A DNA stretch of 64,000 nt from Niveispirillum cyanobacteriorum (GTDB lineage Bacteria > Pseudomonadota > Alphaproteobacteria > Azospirillales > Azospirillaceae): assembly GCF_002868735.1 (NCBI RefSeq), contig NZ_CP025611.1:2412501-2476500 (forward strand), given 5' to 3'. The notes under the pieces were generated by a model that saw only the letters and a list, made by a program, of their open reading frames with translations, had not been told where the DNA came from and made no database searches. Shown one piece after another: positions 10,067-18,080 of this stretch. The stretch's first letter is position 1. Each line of letters opens with the position of its first letter. Both the position numbers and the translations under genes were made by a program.

Positions 10067-10081
10067 TGAGAATCAATATCA
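10067..10081 (-). promoter_or_regulatory. Fur-box-like operator upstream of the TonB receptor
   Basis: TGATATT-G-ATTCTCA on the minus strand matches the Fur 7-1-7 half-site pattern TGATAAT-N-ATTATCA at 12 of 14 positions. It lies about 60 bp upstream of the receptor start in an AT-rich stretch (10040-10085). Regulation by Fur or another iron repressor is inferred from this match and from the target. Confidence 0.6.
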
Positions 10082-10301
10082 ATTTGGCGGCTCGATGAAG
10101 CTGATGGCGGGATCGTGGCGCGAGCCCAGGGATTATGGCGGCATGGCGTCGGGTCCGGCCTGGAAAAGCCGTTGAAACTCCGACGCTTCGCCCCGGACCT
10201 GCCCCACCGGCGCCACCGCGCGGCAGTCTTATGAAGGTGTCGGGGGAACAACGAAGCCAGACGGCGACGAACCCCAAACGACAGAAAATCTGGAGGATCG
10301 A

Positions 10302-10637
10302 ATGCGTACCGTTATGCTGATGACCGGTCTGACTTTCGCCCTGCTGACGGGTGCTGCCCAGGCGCAGAATGCGACCAGCGGCACCACCGGACAGGCGACG
10401 ACGGCATCGGCCACCCCGGCGGCGGTTACGGCCCCGGCCACCACCGACAAGGCCAAGCCCGCCACGGTCGAACACAAGCATGAGGTGAAGGCCGACGCCA
10501 AGGGCCAGGCGGCATCCGCCCCCACTGGCAGCCCCACGGTTGCCCCCACGGCGGCCCCGGAGGTGAAGGCCGACGTGAAGGCGGAAGCGAAGCCGGAAGT
10601 GAAGGCTGACGTGAAGACCGAGGCCAAGACGAAGTAA
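10302..10637 (+). CDS. Small exported Ala/Lys/Val-rich low-complexity protein
   Basis: 111 residues. A clear signal peptide (MRTVMLMTGLTFALLTGAAQA) is followed by a Thr/Ala-rich stretch and a basic C-terminal half of repeated (E/D)VKA units (PEVKADVKAEAKPEVKADVK). The composition recalls histone-H1-like or stress-induced periplasmic proteins, but no family is recognised. AGGA ribosome site; the gene stands alone with its own terminator. Confidence 0.7.
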   Translation: MRTVMLMTGLTFALLTGAAQAQNATSGTTGQATTASATPAAVTAPATTDKAKPATVEHKHEVKADAKGQAASAPTGSPTVAPTAAPEVKADVKAEAKPEVKADVKTEAKTK

Positions 10638-10660
10638 CCGGCCTTTCGAAGACGAGCGAA

Positions 10661-10689
10661 ACCCCGGCGGTAACCCGCCGGGGTTTTTT
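10661..10689 (+). terminator. Rho-independent terminator
   Basis: ACCCCGGCGG-TAA-CCCGCCGGGG followed by six T, 24 bp after the stop of the Ala/Lys-rich protein gene. Confidence 0.9.
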
Positions 10690-10706
10690 GCGCCCGCAAG
10701 GTATGC

Positions 10707-10898
10707 TCAATCCTCCTGGAAGATCGCCTCGATCGGCTGTTCAAACAGCCGGGCGATGGCGAAGGCCAGGGGCAGGCTGGGATCGTAGCGGCCATTTTCC
10801 AGGGCATTCACCGTCTGGCGTGACACGGACAGCTTGTCTGCCAGATCACCCTGGGACCAGCCGCGTTCGGCGCGCAGATCCTTCAATCGGTTCTTCAT
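10707..10898 (-). CDS. XRE-family transcriptional regulator (short, YozG/PadR-operon type)
   Basis: 63 residues, essentially a single helix-turn-helix: WSQGDLADKLSVSRQTVNALENGRYDPSLPLAFAIA. This compact class usually ends, as here, in FxxPIExIFxxD. It starts at ATG 10898, 13 bp after the stop of the membrane-protein gene, so the two form an operon. Such regulators commonly repress their own operon together with a small membrane partner; two palindromes upstream of the operon are candidate binding sites. Confidence 0.9.
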   Translation of the reverse strand: MKNRLKDLRAERGWSQGDLADKLSVSRQTVNALENGRYDPSLPLAFAIARLFEQPIEAIFQED

Positions 10899-10911
10899 GT
10901 CCGGCCCCCGT

Positions 10912-11292
10912 TCAGCGGTAACGGCGGCAGGCCAGGACATAGCCCAGAACCCACATCACATGCATCAGCGGCAGTACCGTGAACATTGACAGTTTCGGCC
11001 ATCCCTGACCTTCCAGGAAGCCGTAGGAGAAGGTGATCAGCGCCGTCATGGCAAAGCCGAAAGCCAGCCCTTCGAACTGCATGCGGCGCTGCATCTCATC
11101 CAGGCGGCGGATATGGCGCATGATCACCCAGACTGTGGCCACGCCCGGCAGCATGGGCAGCAAGGCAACAGGCACCGACAGCGCGTCCGGCACCCAGCCC
11201 CACTGCGCCGCCTTGTTCACCCCGATCAGAACGATGGCATAGGCCGTGATGCTGGCCAGCAATTCAAACACATAGCGTCGTGCATTGGTCAT
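10912..11292 (-). CDS. Small four-helix membrane protein partnered with XRE regulator
   Basis: 126 residues with about four membrane helices: ASITAYAIVLIGV, ALLPMLPGVATVWVIM, LAFGFAMTALITFSYGF and FTVLPLMHVMWVLGYVLA. A cytoplasmic connector RHIRRLDEMQRRMQFE lies between helices 2 and 3. The ATG at 11292 follows a perfect GGAGG. It is the first gene of the operon with the XRE regulator. This pairing is common in bacteria, but the membrane protein has no established activity; it could modulate the regulator or act in envelope stress. Confidence 0.85.
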   Translation of the reverse strand: MTNARRYVFELLASITAYAIVLIGVNKAAQWGWVPDALSVPVALLPMLPGVATVWVIMRHIRRLDEMQRRMQFEGLAFGFAMTALITFSYGFLEGQGWPKLSMFTVLPLMHVMWVLGYVLACRRYR

Positions 11293-11305
11293 GATTTCCT
11301 CCGTT

Positions 11306-11329
11306 ATATGTAAAGCATGCTTTCCATAT
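11306..11329 (-). promoter_or_regulatory. Palindromic operator 1 of the XRE/membrane-protein operon
   Basis: A 24-bp palindrome, ATATGTAAAGCATGC then TTTCCATAT, with a single mismatched pair, ending 14 bp upstream of the first start codon. It shares the CTTTCC/GGAAAG half-site with operator 2, so it probably overlaps the promoter and binds the co-transcribed XRE protein. Confidence 0.65.
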
Positions 11330-11364
11330 GACGGAGGGAAACTGGCCTGTCAAGGAGGCTTTAC

Positions 11365-11384
11365 ATGGAAAGTGAACTTTCCAT
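11365..11384 (-). promoter_or_regulatory. Palindromic operator 2 of the XRE/membrane-protein operon
   Basis: Perfect 9-bp arms ATGGAAAGT-GA-ACTTTCCAT, about 59 bp centre-to-centre upstream of operator 1 and reaching the last base of the acylase stop codon. The half-site GGAAAG is shared with operator 1. Confidence 0.6.
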
Positions 11385-13768
11385 CAGGCGCCCGGCTGCA
11401 GGGTCAGCGTCCAGCGCGCGGACCCTGGCAGGAACGGGGTTGGCTTGCCCTCTGCCCAATCTTGATGACCGGTCAGATAGTAGGGCGACAGCGGATGTCC
11501 GCTCTGGCTGCCCGGCATGTGGAAATAGCCTTCGCCCTCACGCCCCGGTGACACGGCGAAGCGCTGGCTGGCGCCAAAGCCAGGTCCCTGCACGCGCGGC
11601 ATCATGCTGTCGCCGGGCAATCCCTGCTCGGGCGGATCGGTCAGCCAGCCGATGGGCGGCAGGATGCGGGTCAGGGGGTGGCGGACCTCCGCCACATTGC
11701 GCGCACCCCAGGTGAAGGCGGCGGCGCCACCGGCCTTGTCCACCTGATCGGCGACGTCGATCAGGGCGGCATCAATCAGCGCCTCCCAATCCTTGTATCC
11801 AGGCGGGACCAGGGCCTCGGGCTTTTCGGTCAGCAGGCGGCGCAGGGGGCCTTCCTGCTGTGCCGCCGAACGGTTGCGCGGCGGCGTGCCCTCCAGCCCC
11901 AGATAGGCGCTGTAGAGCTTTTGCGAGAAGGCGAGGCGGAAGGCGCGGACCAGTCGGTAGCCGACAGAGTCCACCGCCGCCCGTGCGCCCCAGTCGCGCA
12001 CCGGACCCGTCAGAGCGGCCAGCCGCGTGTCACCCTGCCTTGCATTCAGGGCGCCCAGCATCTGTTCCTGCCAGAAGGACAGAACCAGGGCGCGGTCATC
12101 CAGCTGGATGGACAGCATGTCGGCGGGCGTGAACCGATCGCGCGCGAAAAGACCGTCGCGGATCTGCCCCTGGCGTCCACCCATGTCGTAGCCGCCATCG
12201 CCCAGCTTTGCATAAGCGTCCCCGCCCACGATGCGGGCATTGGCCGTCCAGATGCGGTGATGGTCGGGATTGCGGATCACGGGCACCTGATCGGGCGGCA
12301 ACATGCCGTTCCAGCCGCGCGTGCCATCGGCCCAACTGCTGGGCAAGCTGCCATCCGTGCCGAACCGGGCCGGTACCGACCCGATGATGGTCCAGGCGAT
12401 ATTGCCGGCTGTATCGCCCACGACAAGGTTCTGCTGTGGCTGGCGCGCGGCGTGGGCGATGGCGATGGCGGCATCCACGCTGTCGGCGCGTTCCAGGCCC
12501 AGCAGGCCCGTCAGATTGATGGCGTCCGCCTCATGCGCGGTCCAGCGGACGGCGATCTTCGTACCGTCCGACAGCGTATCGACCACCGGACCCCAGATGC
12601 TGTCCTCCACCACCAGATCCTGACAGTCGCCCCAGGCAGGGCAGATCTTTTCCGTGGTGCGGATCAGGTCCTTGGGCCCGTCCGGGGTCTGATACTGGCC
12701 CGGCGCACCGGACACGGGTTCCAGGATCACGGCATCGGCCGTATCGATATAGGAATTGGTATAGCCCCAGGCAACCTTGCCATTGCTGCCCGCCACCAGG
12801 GCCGGCGTGCCCGGCAGGGTGACGCCGGTCGCGTCCATGGCCTCAGGTCCGGAGGCGATGCGCAGGCGGGCACGATACCAGGTACCGGGAATGGCGATGC
12901 CCAGATGCATGTCGTCGGCCACCAGGGCCGCGCCATTTTCCGTCAGCGCCCCGCCAACACCCCAGGCATTGCTGCCAATGGTGGGGCCGGGATCGGGATC
13001 GACCAGGGCCGCCTTGCGCCCCTGCATGGGGACCGCGCTGGGCAGGGCCGGCTCGGGCGTGACCGAACCGTCGATGGCGGCGTCAAGCGCTGTACCGCGG
13101 GGATAGAGGAAATCCATCATGTCCGGCCCCAGCCTTTGCAGGTTCTGGGCGCGGATACGGTCCGTCAACGCATCCTCATCCTGTAAATCCAGATACATGG
13201 CATAGGCGGCCAGGATCGTATCCTCCGCCGCCCAGGGAAGGGGGGAGGCGAACAGCAGGCTATATTCGAAGGGACGGCCCGTCAGGCTGGCCAGACCCTG
13301 GTTCACGCCGTCGGTATAGGCGACGATGATCGCCTTCTGATCGGCGGGCAGGTTGGTCACCACCTGTCCGGCGCGGTGGCGCAGCCGGTGGATGCGCCGC
13401 GCCTTGTCGATCTCCAGTACCGGCCCGATGGGGCCCAGCAGGCCCGACAGCTCGCCCGATGCCGACCGGCGGATCAGGTCCATCTGGAAATAGCGTTCCT
13501 GGGCATGCAGGAAACCCAACGCGCGGGCCAGATCGGCCCGGCTTGCCCCCTCCAGCGTCGGCACGCCGCCGGCATCGCGGGTGATGGCGACAGGCGCCAT
13601 CAGGCCCTTCAGGGCCAGCGCCCCCTCCAGCGTGGGTTTGGAGACAGCCAGATTGACCGCAAAGGCCCCGGCCGCCAGCACCAGCACCCCGCCGATCCCC
13701 GCCACGCCATATTTCAGCACCCGGCCAATCCCGAACCCCGACCGCTTTCCACTGCGCCTGCGTGCCAA
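11384..13768 (-). CDS. Penicillin acylase family (Ntn-hydrolase) amidase, membrane-anchored
   Basis: About 794 residues. An N-terminal anchor (GVAGIGGVLVLAAGAFAVNL) is followed by the alpha-subunit region (FLHAQERYFQMDLIRR). The autoproteolytic site is IGSNAWGVGG, whose Ser becomes the beta-subunit N-terminal nucleophile. Beta-domain signatures follow (GYTNSYIDTADAVI; QQNLVVGDTAGNIAW). Relatives include penicillin, cephalosporin and acyl-homoserine-lactone acylases, so the substrate cannot be assigned from sequence. The start is uncertain: the frame is open to a TTG at 13846, next to the tRNA terminator; I favour the TTG at 13768 (ARRRSGKRS), which puts basic residues before the anchor. Confidence 0.88.
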   Translation of the reverse strand: MARRRSGKRSGFGIGRVLKYGVAGIGGVLVLAAGAFAVNLAVSKPTLEGALALKGLMAPVAITRDAGGVPTLEGASRADLARALGFLHAQERYFQMDLIRRSASGELSGLLGPIGPVLEIDKARRIHRLRHRAGQVVTNLPADQKAIIVAYTDGVNQGLASLTGRPFEYSLLFASPLPWAAEDTILAAYAMYLDLQDEDALTDRIRAQNLQRLGPDMMDFLYPRGTALDAAIDGSVTPEPALPSAVPMQGRKAALVDPDPGPTIGSNAWGVGGALTENGAALVADDMHLGIAIPGTWYRARLRIASGPEAMDATGVTLPGTPALVAGSNGKVAWGYTNSYIDTADAVILEPVSGAPGQYQTPDGPKDLIRTTEKICPAWGDCQDLVVEDSIWGPVVDTLSDGTKIAVRWTAHEADAINLTGLLGLERADSVDAAIAIAHAARQPQQNLVVGDTAGNIAWTIIGSVPARFGTDGSLPSSWADGTRGWNGMLPPDQVPVIRNPDHHRIWTANARIVGGDAYAKLGDGGYDMGGRQGQIRDGLFARDRFTPADMLSIQLDDRALVLSFWQEQMLGALNARQGDTRLAALTGPVRDWGARAAVDSVGYRLVRAFRLAFSQKLYSAYLGLEGTPPRNRSAAQQEGPLRRLLTEKPEALVPPGYKDWEALIDAALIDVADQVDKAGGAAAFTWGARNVAEVRHPLTRILPPIGWLTDPPEQGLPGDSMMPRVQGPGFGASQRFAVSPGREGEGYFHMPGSQSGHPLSPYYLTGHQDWAEGKPTPFLPGSARWTLTLQPGA

Positions 13769-13851
13769 GATATCCCCGCTTATTCTTATGAAGGCGGTGG
13801 CAGTTTCCCTTTTGGGCAGGTCGGGCGCAAGGGGATTGGGGTCCAAAAGGC

Positions 13852-13881
13852 AAAGGCCCCGCCGTCACCGGCAGGGCCTTT
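13852..13881 (-). terminator. Terminator of tRNA-Ala
   Basis: Stem AAAGGCCC.GCCG / CGGC.GGGCCTTT with one C-A mismatch, just after the CCA end of the minus-strand tRNA. T-rich sequence follows in the minus direction. Confidence 0.7.
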
Positions 13882-13886
13882 GAATT

Positions 13887-13962
<76 letters not shown>

Positions 13963-14078
13963 GAAACTTGGACGCGGCGTCTGGGTGACCGTCGCGGTGG
14001 GCGGCTTTATGGACAAAAGCGGGCGTGGATGCAAGCCCCTTGATCAGCGATCCGGGCAAGGCAGGCATGTGAAGGGCT

Positions 14079-14414
14079 TCAAGCCTCACCACCATCGGGG
14101 CCCCAGAAAATGGCCCAGCAGGTGAAATCATCGCTGAAGCCGGTGAACCGGTGCTCCACCCCCGCCTCCACAAAGATCAGGTCACCGGGGCCAAAGGTCT
14201 GTGTCTGACCTGCCTTTTCGAAGGTGCCGGTGCCGGTCACGACGACATACAGCTCATCCTGTTTATGCGGTCCCTGCTCGTCCCGGTTCTGCGGGGCATA
14301 GAGCCCGGCCTTCATGCTGCCATGGCGGATCATATATTCGAACCGCTGAATACCGGTCCGGCCCGCGATGGCGGTCATGGCACTGGCGGGGGTAAACAGG
14401 AAGGGCGGGGTCAT
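14079..14414 (-). CDS. Cupin-domain protein
   Basis: 111 residues forming one double-stranded beta-helix. The first cupin motif is GPHKQDELYVVVTGTGTFE, supplying His and Glu metal ligands, and the second is PGDLIFVEAGVEHRF with the final His. It starts at ATG 14414 behind GGAGA; the upstream extension of the frame is unlikely to be translated. No fused domain is present, so its substrate (sugar, small acid or ligand binding) cannot be told. Confidence 0.85.
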   Translation of the reverse strand: MTPPFLFTPASAMTAIAGRTGIQRFEYMIRHGSMKAGLYAPQNRDEQGPHKQDELYVVVTGTGTFEKAGQTQTFGPGDLIFVEAGVEHRFTGFSDDFTCWAIFWGPDGGEA

Positions 14415-14499
14415 GGCTGAGGTCTCCGAAGGGATGACTGTTCCAGCGAACAATGACGGCCCCGTTCCGCCAAGCCCTTCAATTGTCCCCGCCACATGA

Positions 14500-14529
14500 A
14501 AAACCCCGCCGGCGGCACCGGCGGGGTTC
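14500..14529 (-). terminator. Terminator of the bactofilin gene
   Basis: AACCCCGCCGG-CGGCA-CCGGCGGGGTT. On the minus strand it is followed by TTTTTC, 28 bp after the bactofilin stop. Confidence 0.8.
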
Positions 14530-14556
14530 TATTCAACGGGGCGGGAGGTGGAGGGA

Positions 14557-15333
14557 TCAGCCCACCGCTTCCTCATCCTCGGTGTCAGCGACCGGGGCGG
14601 CGGCGACCTGTACCGGGGCCGGCTGCGGGGCGGGGGCGGCCTTGGGTGCTGGTACTGCGGCGTCGGCGCCCAGCACCTGGATGGTGCCCGACAGTTGCCC
14701 GCCATTTTCCACTTCCAGCGTGCCGTAGCGGATATTGCCCGTGATGCGGCCCGTGGAGCGGACCTTCAGCGTACCGCGCACTGTGATGTCGCCTTCGAAG
14801 CGGCCACCGATATCGGCCTCGTCAATCTCCACCGAGCCCTTGAACAGACCGGTATCGGTGATCTCCACGACATGGCCGTCGCGCAGCTTGGCCTCAACGG
14901 TGCCTTCGACGACCAGCACGTCACAGGCGGCGATCTCACCCGACAGGCTGATATCGCGGCCCACGATCAGCTTGCGCATCTCCGCCGTGGCGGGGCTGTT
15001 GCCTTCCACGCCGGTGGGGGCGACACGCTTGGGCGGGCTGTTGGGAATATCGACGACGCGGCGCGGAATCTCCGTCTTCAACGACGGGGCGGCAGAAGAA
15101 AGCGGGCCGCCGGGCGGGGTGGAGAAAGGCGTGTTCATCGTCGTCCTCGGGCTGGTTTCGGAACCGGTATCGGTGCTGGGTTCAACAATGGCGGAAGGAG
15201 TGGCCGCCGCCGGCTCTGCCGGGCGGAATCCGGCAGCGCTCCCCCCTGCATCCGCCGACGGTGCGGGCGGCACCGGCGGTTCGGGCGGGGTGGGCGTGGC
15301 CGGGGCCACGGGCGGTCTCTGGCGTCGGAACAT
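14557..15333 (-). CDS. bacA: Bactofilin family cytoskeletal protein
   Basis: 258 residues. A long disordered Pro/Ala/Ser-rich N-terminus (1-115) precedes the bactofilin beta-helix (about 120-225). The core shows the periodic right-handed beta-helix pattern: LIVGRDISLSGEIAACDVLV, VEGTVEAK, FKGSVEIDEADIGGRFEGDI, VRGTLKVRSTGRITGNIRYG. An acidic Ala/Pro tail follows. Bactofilins self-assemble without nucleotide into filaments that scaffold cell-wall enzymes or stalk/flagellar sites. The N-terminal linker is longer than usual. No M23 peptidase gene, a frequent neighbour, is adjacent here. Confidence 0.92.
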   Translation of the reverse strand: MFRRQRPPVAPATPTPPEPPVPPAPSADAGGSAAGFRPAEPAAATPSAIVEPSTDTGSETSPRTTMNTPFSTPPGGPLSSAAPSLKTEIPRRVVDIPNSPPKRVAPTGVEGNSPATAEMRKLIVGRDISLSGEIAACDVLVVEGTVEAKLRDGHVVEITDTGLFKGSVEIDEADIGGRFEGDITVRGTLKVRSTGRITGNIRYGTLEVENGGQLSGTIQVLGADAAVPAPKAAPAPQPAPVQVAAAPVADTEDEEAVG

Positions 15334-15373
15334 GTCGTCTTGCCCCCTGTATCTTATCGGCTAAAGGCGGGGT

Positions 15374-16054
15374 TCACACAGATGCCGCAGCAGGAAGATC
15401 ACGCCGCATCCCTTCGACAAGATGGGCCATGAACGCCGCCGCCAGCACGGGCACCAGCAGATTGACGAGTGGAAGCGACGAAAGAAAGGCGATAATGACG
15501 CCCGCCGCAAAAAGTCCCATCCGCCGCTCGCTGCGCAGAAATTTCACCCCCATCGGGGTAAGCCGGCGGACGGCCACCAGCTCGAAATATTCCCGCCCAA
15601 TCAGGTAACCATTCACCAGGAACCAGACGAACAGGTTGACCACGGGCACGAAATAGAAAGGCAGGGCCAGCAGATTGGCCAGTAACACCAGCCCCAGAAA
15701 TTTCAGCCCCTCCAGTACGGAGCGCCAGACGGGGATGCGCTGCGGCGGGGGCAGATGCGGGTAATGGCGCCGTTCCACCGCATCAACAATCCTGTCCAGC
15801 AGGGTGGAGGAAACGGCGACCATCACCGCGGGAAACATCAGCCAGGCCAAAAACAGTCCTGCCACCCCGCCCAGCAGGTCGATACCCGTTTCCACCCAGC
15901 CGATATCGAACAGGGATGTATGGGTCAAAAGCCAGCCGAACCCGGTCAGCAGGGCGATAAACAGTACGATGGTGCCCAGTGCGGCGAAGATCAGCACACG
16001 GGTAAAGGCGGGGTCGGGCAATTGCCCAACGGCGCGTGATAACTCGCGGATCAA
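15374..16054 (-). CDS. EI24 domain (CysZ-like) membrane protein
   Basis: 226 residues with four to six hydrophobic segments: VLIFAALGTIVLFIALLTGFG, DLLGGVAGLFLAWLMFPAVMVAV, LVLLANLLALPFYFVPVVNLFVWFLVNGYLIGREYFE and LFAAGVIIAFLSSLPLVNLLVPVLAAAFM. The GYLIGREYFE...RR segment is diagnostic of the EI24/CysZ family. CysZ imports sulfate, but many alphaproteobacterial members are uncharacterised. The start is uncertain: I place it at TTG 16054 (IRELSRAVGQL), which fits the family N-terminus; a GTG at 16090 is also in frame. Confidence 0.85.
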   Translation of the reverse strand: MIRELSRAVGQLPDPAFTRVLIFAALGTIVLFIALLTGFGWLLTHTSLFDIGWVETGIDLLGGVAGLFLAWLMFPAVMVAVSSTLLDRIVDAVERRHYPHLPPPQRIPVWRSVLEGLKFLGLVLLANLLALPFYFVPVVNLFVWFLVNGYLIGREYFELVAVRRLTPMGVKFLRSERRMGLFAAGVIIAFLSSLPLVNLLVPVLAAAFMAHLVEGMRRDLPAAASV

Positions 16055-16184
16055 TGCGTTGGCCCCCTGCCCGGATCGGCACCCATGCACCAGTGCTATT
16101 CATATGGGGATGCATGGGCACTTGCCGCAAGACGCGGTCTGCCTATACTCCGCGCCAATTCTGATCGTTTTGTGGAGGCCATTC

Positions 16185-17171
16185 GTGGCGGCTGTTTATG
16201 ATGTGGTGGGTCTGGGTAACGCGATCGTCGATGTGATCGCGAAGGCCGACGAAGAGTTTTTGACCGCCAATGGCCTGGTGAAGAACGCCATGCGCCTCAT
16301 TAGCGCTGAAGAGGCTGATGCGCTGTACGCCAAGATGGGTCCGGGTCTGGAAATGTCGGGCGGGTCCGCCGGCAACACCATGGCGGCCCTGGCGTCGCTG
16401 GGCGGTAAGGGCGTGTTCGTGGGCAAGGTTGCCCATGACCAGCTGGGCAAGGTCTATCGCCATGACATCCGTGCCGCCGGTGTGGTGTTCGACACGCCCG
16501 ACCTGACGGATGGCAAGCCGACCGGTTCCTGCCTGATCCTGGTGACGCCCGACGGCCACCGCACCATGAACACCTTCCTGGGTGCGTGCCTGGACCTGAC
16601 ACCCGACGATATCGATCCGGCGGTGATCAAGTCCTCCAAGGTCACCTATATGGAAGGCTATCTCTGGGACCCGCCGGCGGCTAAGCAGGCCTTCCTGAAG
16701 GCAGCCGCCCTGGCGCATGAGGCCGGGCAGAAGGTGGCCCTGTCGCTGTCCGACCCGTTCTGCGTCAACCGTCACCTGGATAGCTTTCGCGACCTGGTCA
16801 AGAACCATGTCGATATCCTGTTCGCGAATGAGAGCGAGATCGTCGCCCTGTTCGGTGGCGATTTCGACAGCGCCGCCGCCGAGGCGCGCCGCCATGTGGA
16901 AGTGGCCGTCCTGACGCGCGGCGAACAGGGGGCAACCGTCCTGGTGGGGGGAGAGACCTACTCGGTTCCGGCCGAAAAAGTGTCCCAGGTCGTGGATACG
17001 ACGGGGGCGGGCGACCTGTTCGCCGCCGGCTTCCTCTATGGTTACACCCAGGGCCGCAGCCCGTCTGATTGCGCGCGGCTGGGCGCCATCTGTGCGGGTG
17101 AGATCATCACCCATTATGGTGCGCGGTCGGAGGTCAATCTGGCTGAGCTGGTGAAGTCCAAGGGACTGTGA
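16185..17171 (+). CDS. Adenosine kinase / PfkB-family sugar kinase
   Basis: 328 residues. GTG start behind a GGAGG site. N-terminal signature VVGLGNAIVDVIA, then SGGSAGNTMAALASLGGKGVFVGKV (substrate and lid region). The C-terminal PfkB signature DTTGAGDLFAAGFLYG supplies the catalytic Asp and anion hole. The alphaproteobacterial members with this N-terminus are usually called adenosine kinase, which salvages adenosine to AMP, although fructose or inosine kinases are related. A 16-bp perfect hairpin follows the stop. Confidence 0.88.
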   Translation: MAAVYDVVGLGNAIVDVIAKADEEFLTANGLVKNAMRLISAEEADALYAKMGPGLEMSGGSAGNTMAALASLGGKGVFVGKVAHDQLGKVYRHDIRAAGVVFDTPDLTDGKPTGSCLILVTPDGHRTMNTFLGACLDLTPDDIDPAVIKSSKVTYMEGYLWDPPAAKQAFLKAAALAHEAGQKVALSLSDPFCVNRHLDSFRDLVKNHVDILFANESEIVALFGGDFDSAAAEARRHVEVAVLTRGEQGATVLVGGETYSVPAEKVSQVVDTTGAGDLFAAGFLYGYTQGRSPSDCARLGAICAGEIITHYGARSEVNLAELVKSKGL

Positions 17172-17176
17172 TCGGG

Positions 17177-17211
17177 CCTGTCGCATGCGGGCCTTGCCCG
17201 CATGCGACAGG
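17177..17211. terminator. Perfect 16-bp hairpin between convergent genes
   Basis: CCTGTCGCATGCGGGC-CTT-GCCCGCATGCGACAGG, between the kinase gene and the NUDIX gene (minus). No T-tract in either direction, but stem length and position suggest a bidirectional transcription stop. Confidence 0.65.
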
Positions 17212-17213
17212 GG

Positions 17214-18080
17214 CTATCGCCGCAATCCCCGACACAGTTCCAGATATTCCGGGTGGTCGGGGGTCAGCCAGCCATGGCGGATCAGGAAATCGATCACTGT
17301 CAGGTTGACGTTGAATTTCCAATCATCGCTGTCGCGCACGCTTTGAGCCACGCGGGCGACGGGCCACAGCTCGAACCGTTCCACCTCGCCATCGGTATTG
17401 CGGGGGACGAAATCGGGTGGCAGTTCCAGGTCGTAAAGGAACAGCACATCGGGCTTCAGCCCCTTGTCCTGTTCCATCAGATAGGTGATGGCCCCAACCG
17501 GCACCGCGCGCAACGCCATGTCTGCCGGCAGTCCCGCCTCTTCCCAGGCTTCCTTGACCAGATTGTCGGAAAGGCTGAGGCCTGCGGGCTGTCCGCCGGC
17601 CACCAGATTATCGTACTGGCCCGGTGCCACCCCCCGGTCCATGGCGCGCTTACCCACCCACAGGTGGATGCCATCCGGCTTCCGCACGAAGCCATTGACA
17701 TGCAGCCCATAGGCCGTGACCCCGAAAAACGGGATGGCCGCGCGGTCCAGCTCCATCAGGGCGGGGCGGCCCCAGCCATCACAGACCGTGTACATCTCCC
17801 GACGCAGTTTCGGGATGGTGCCGTCCGCCACCAGCCGGTCAAGGGCAGCGGCCACCGCGCGGGTGCGTGACGGCGCATCGGTCAGGCCAGGATGCAGGCT
17901 GACCCCGCCTGCATCAGGGATGAAGGGCAGCCCCAGAGCCAGCAGCCGTTCCATAAACCCTATCCGCACTTGCCCCACCGTGACACCGGCGATGGAGAAG
18001 GGCCGGAAGCCCGAAAGGTCATGCCGGTTGCAGGCCCGGATATGGCGCAGGAAGCCTTGTGTCAGGTCAGGATCTACCAT
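17214..18080 (-). CDS. DUF4743/NUDIX hydrolase
   Basis: 288 residues. An N-terminal DUF4743 region (about 1-120) is followed by a NUDIX fold (about 125-270). The Nudix box reads AGGQPAGLSLSDNLVKEAWEEAGL: the EExG core is kept, while the usual first Glu is Ser and the Arg of REUxEE is Lys. The architecture is that of the fungal Tnr3/plant NUDT20-24 group, which act on damaged thiamine diphosphate; that activity is inferred. Its ATG overlaps the MFS stop (TGATG), so translation is probably coupled. Confidence 0.85.
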   Translation of the reverse strand: MVDPDLTQGFLRHIRACNRHDLSGFRPFSIAGVTVGQVRIGFMERLLALGLPFIPDAGGVSLHPGLTDAPSRTRAVAAALDRLVADGTIPKLRREMYTVCDGWGRPALMELDRAAIPFFGVTAYGLHVNGFVRKPDGIHLWVGKRAMDRGVAPGQYDNLVAGGQPAGLSLSDNLVKEAWEEAGLPADMALRAVPVGAITYLMEQDKGLKPDVLFLYDLELPPDFVPRNTDGEVERFELWPVARVAQSVRDSDDWKFNVNLTVIDFLIRHGWLTPDHPEYLELCRGLRR

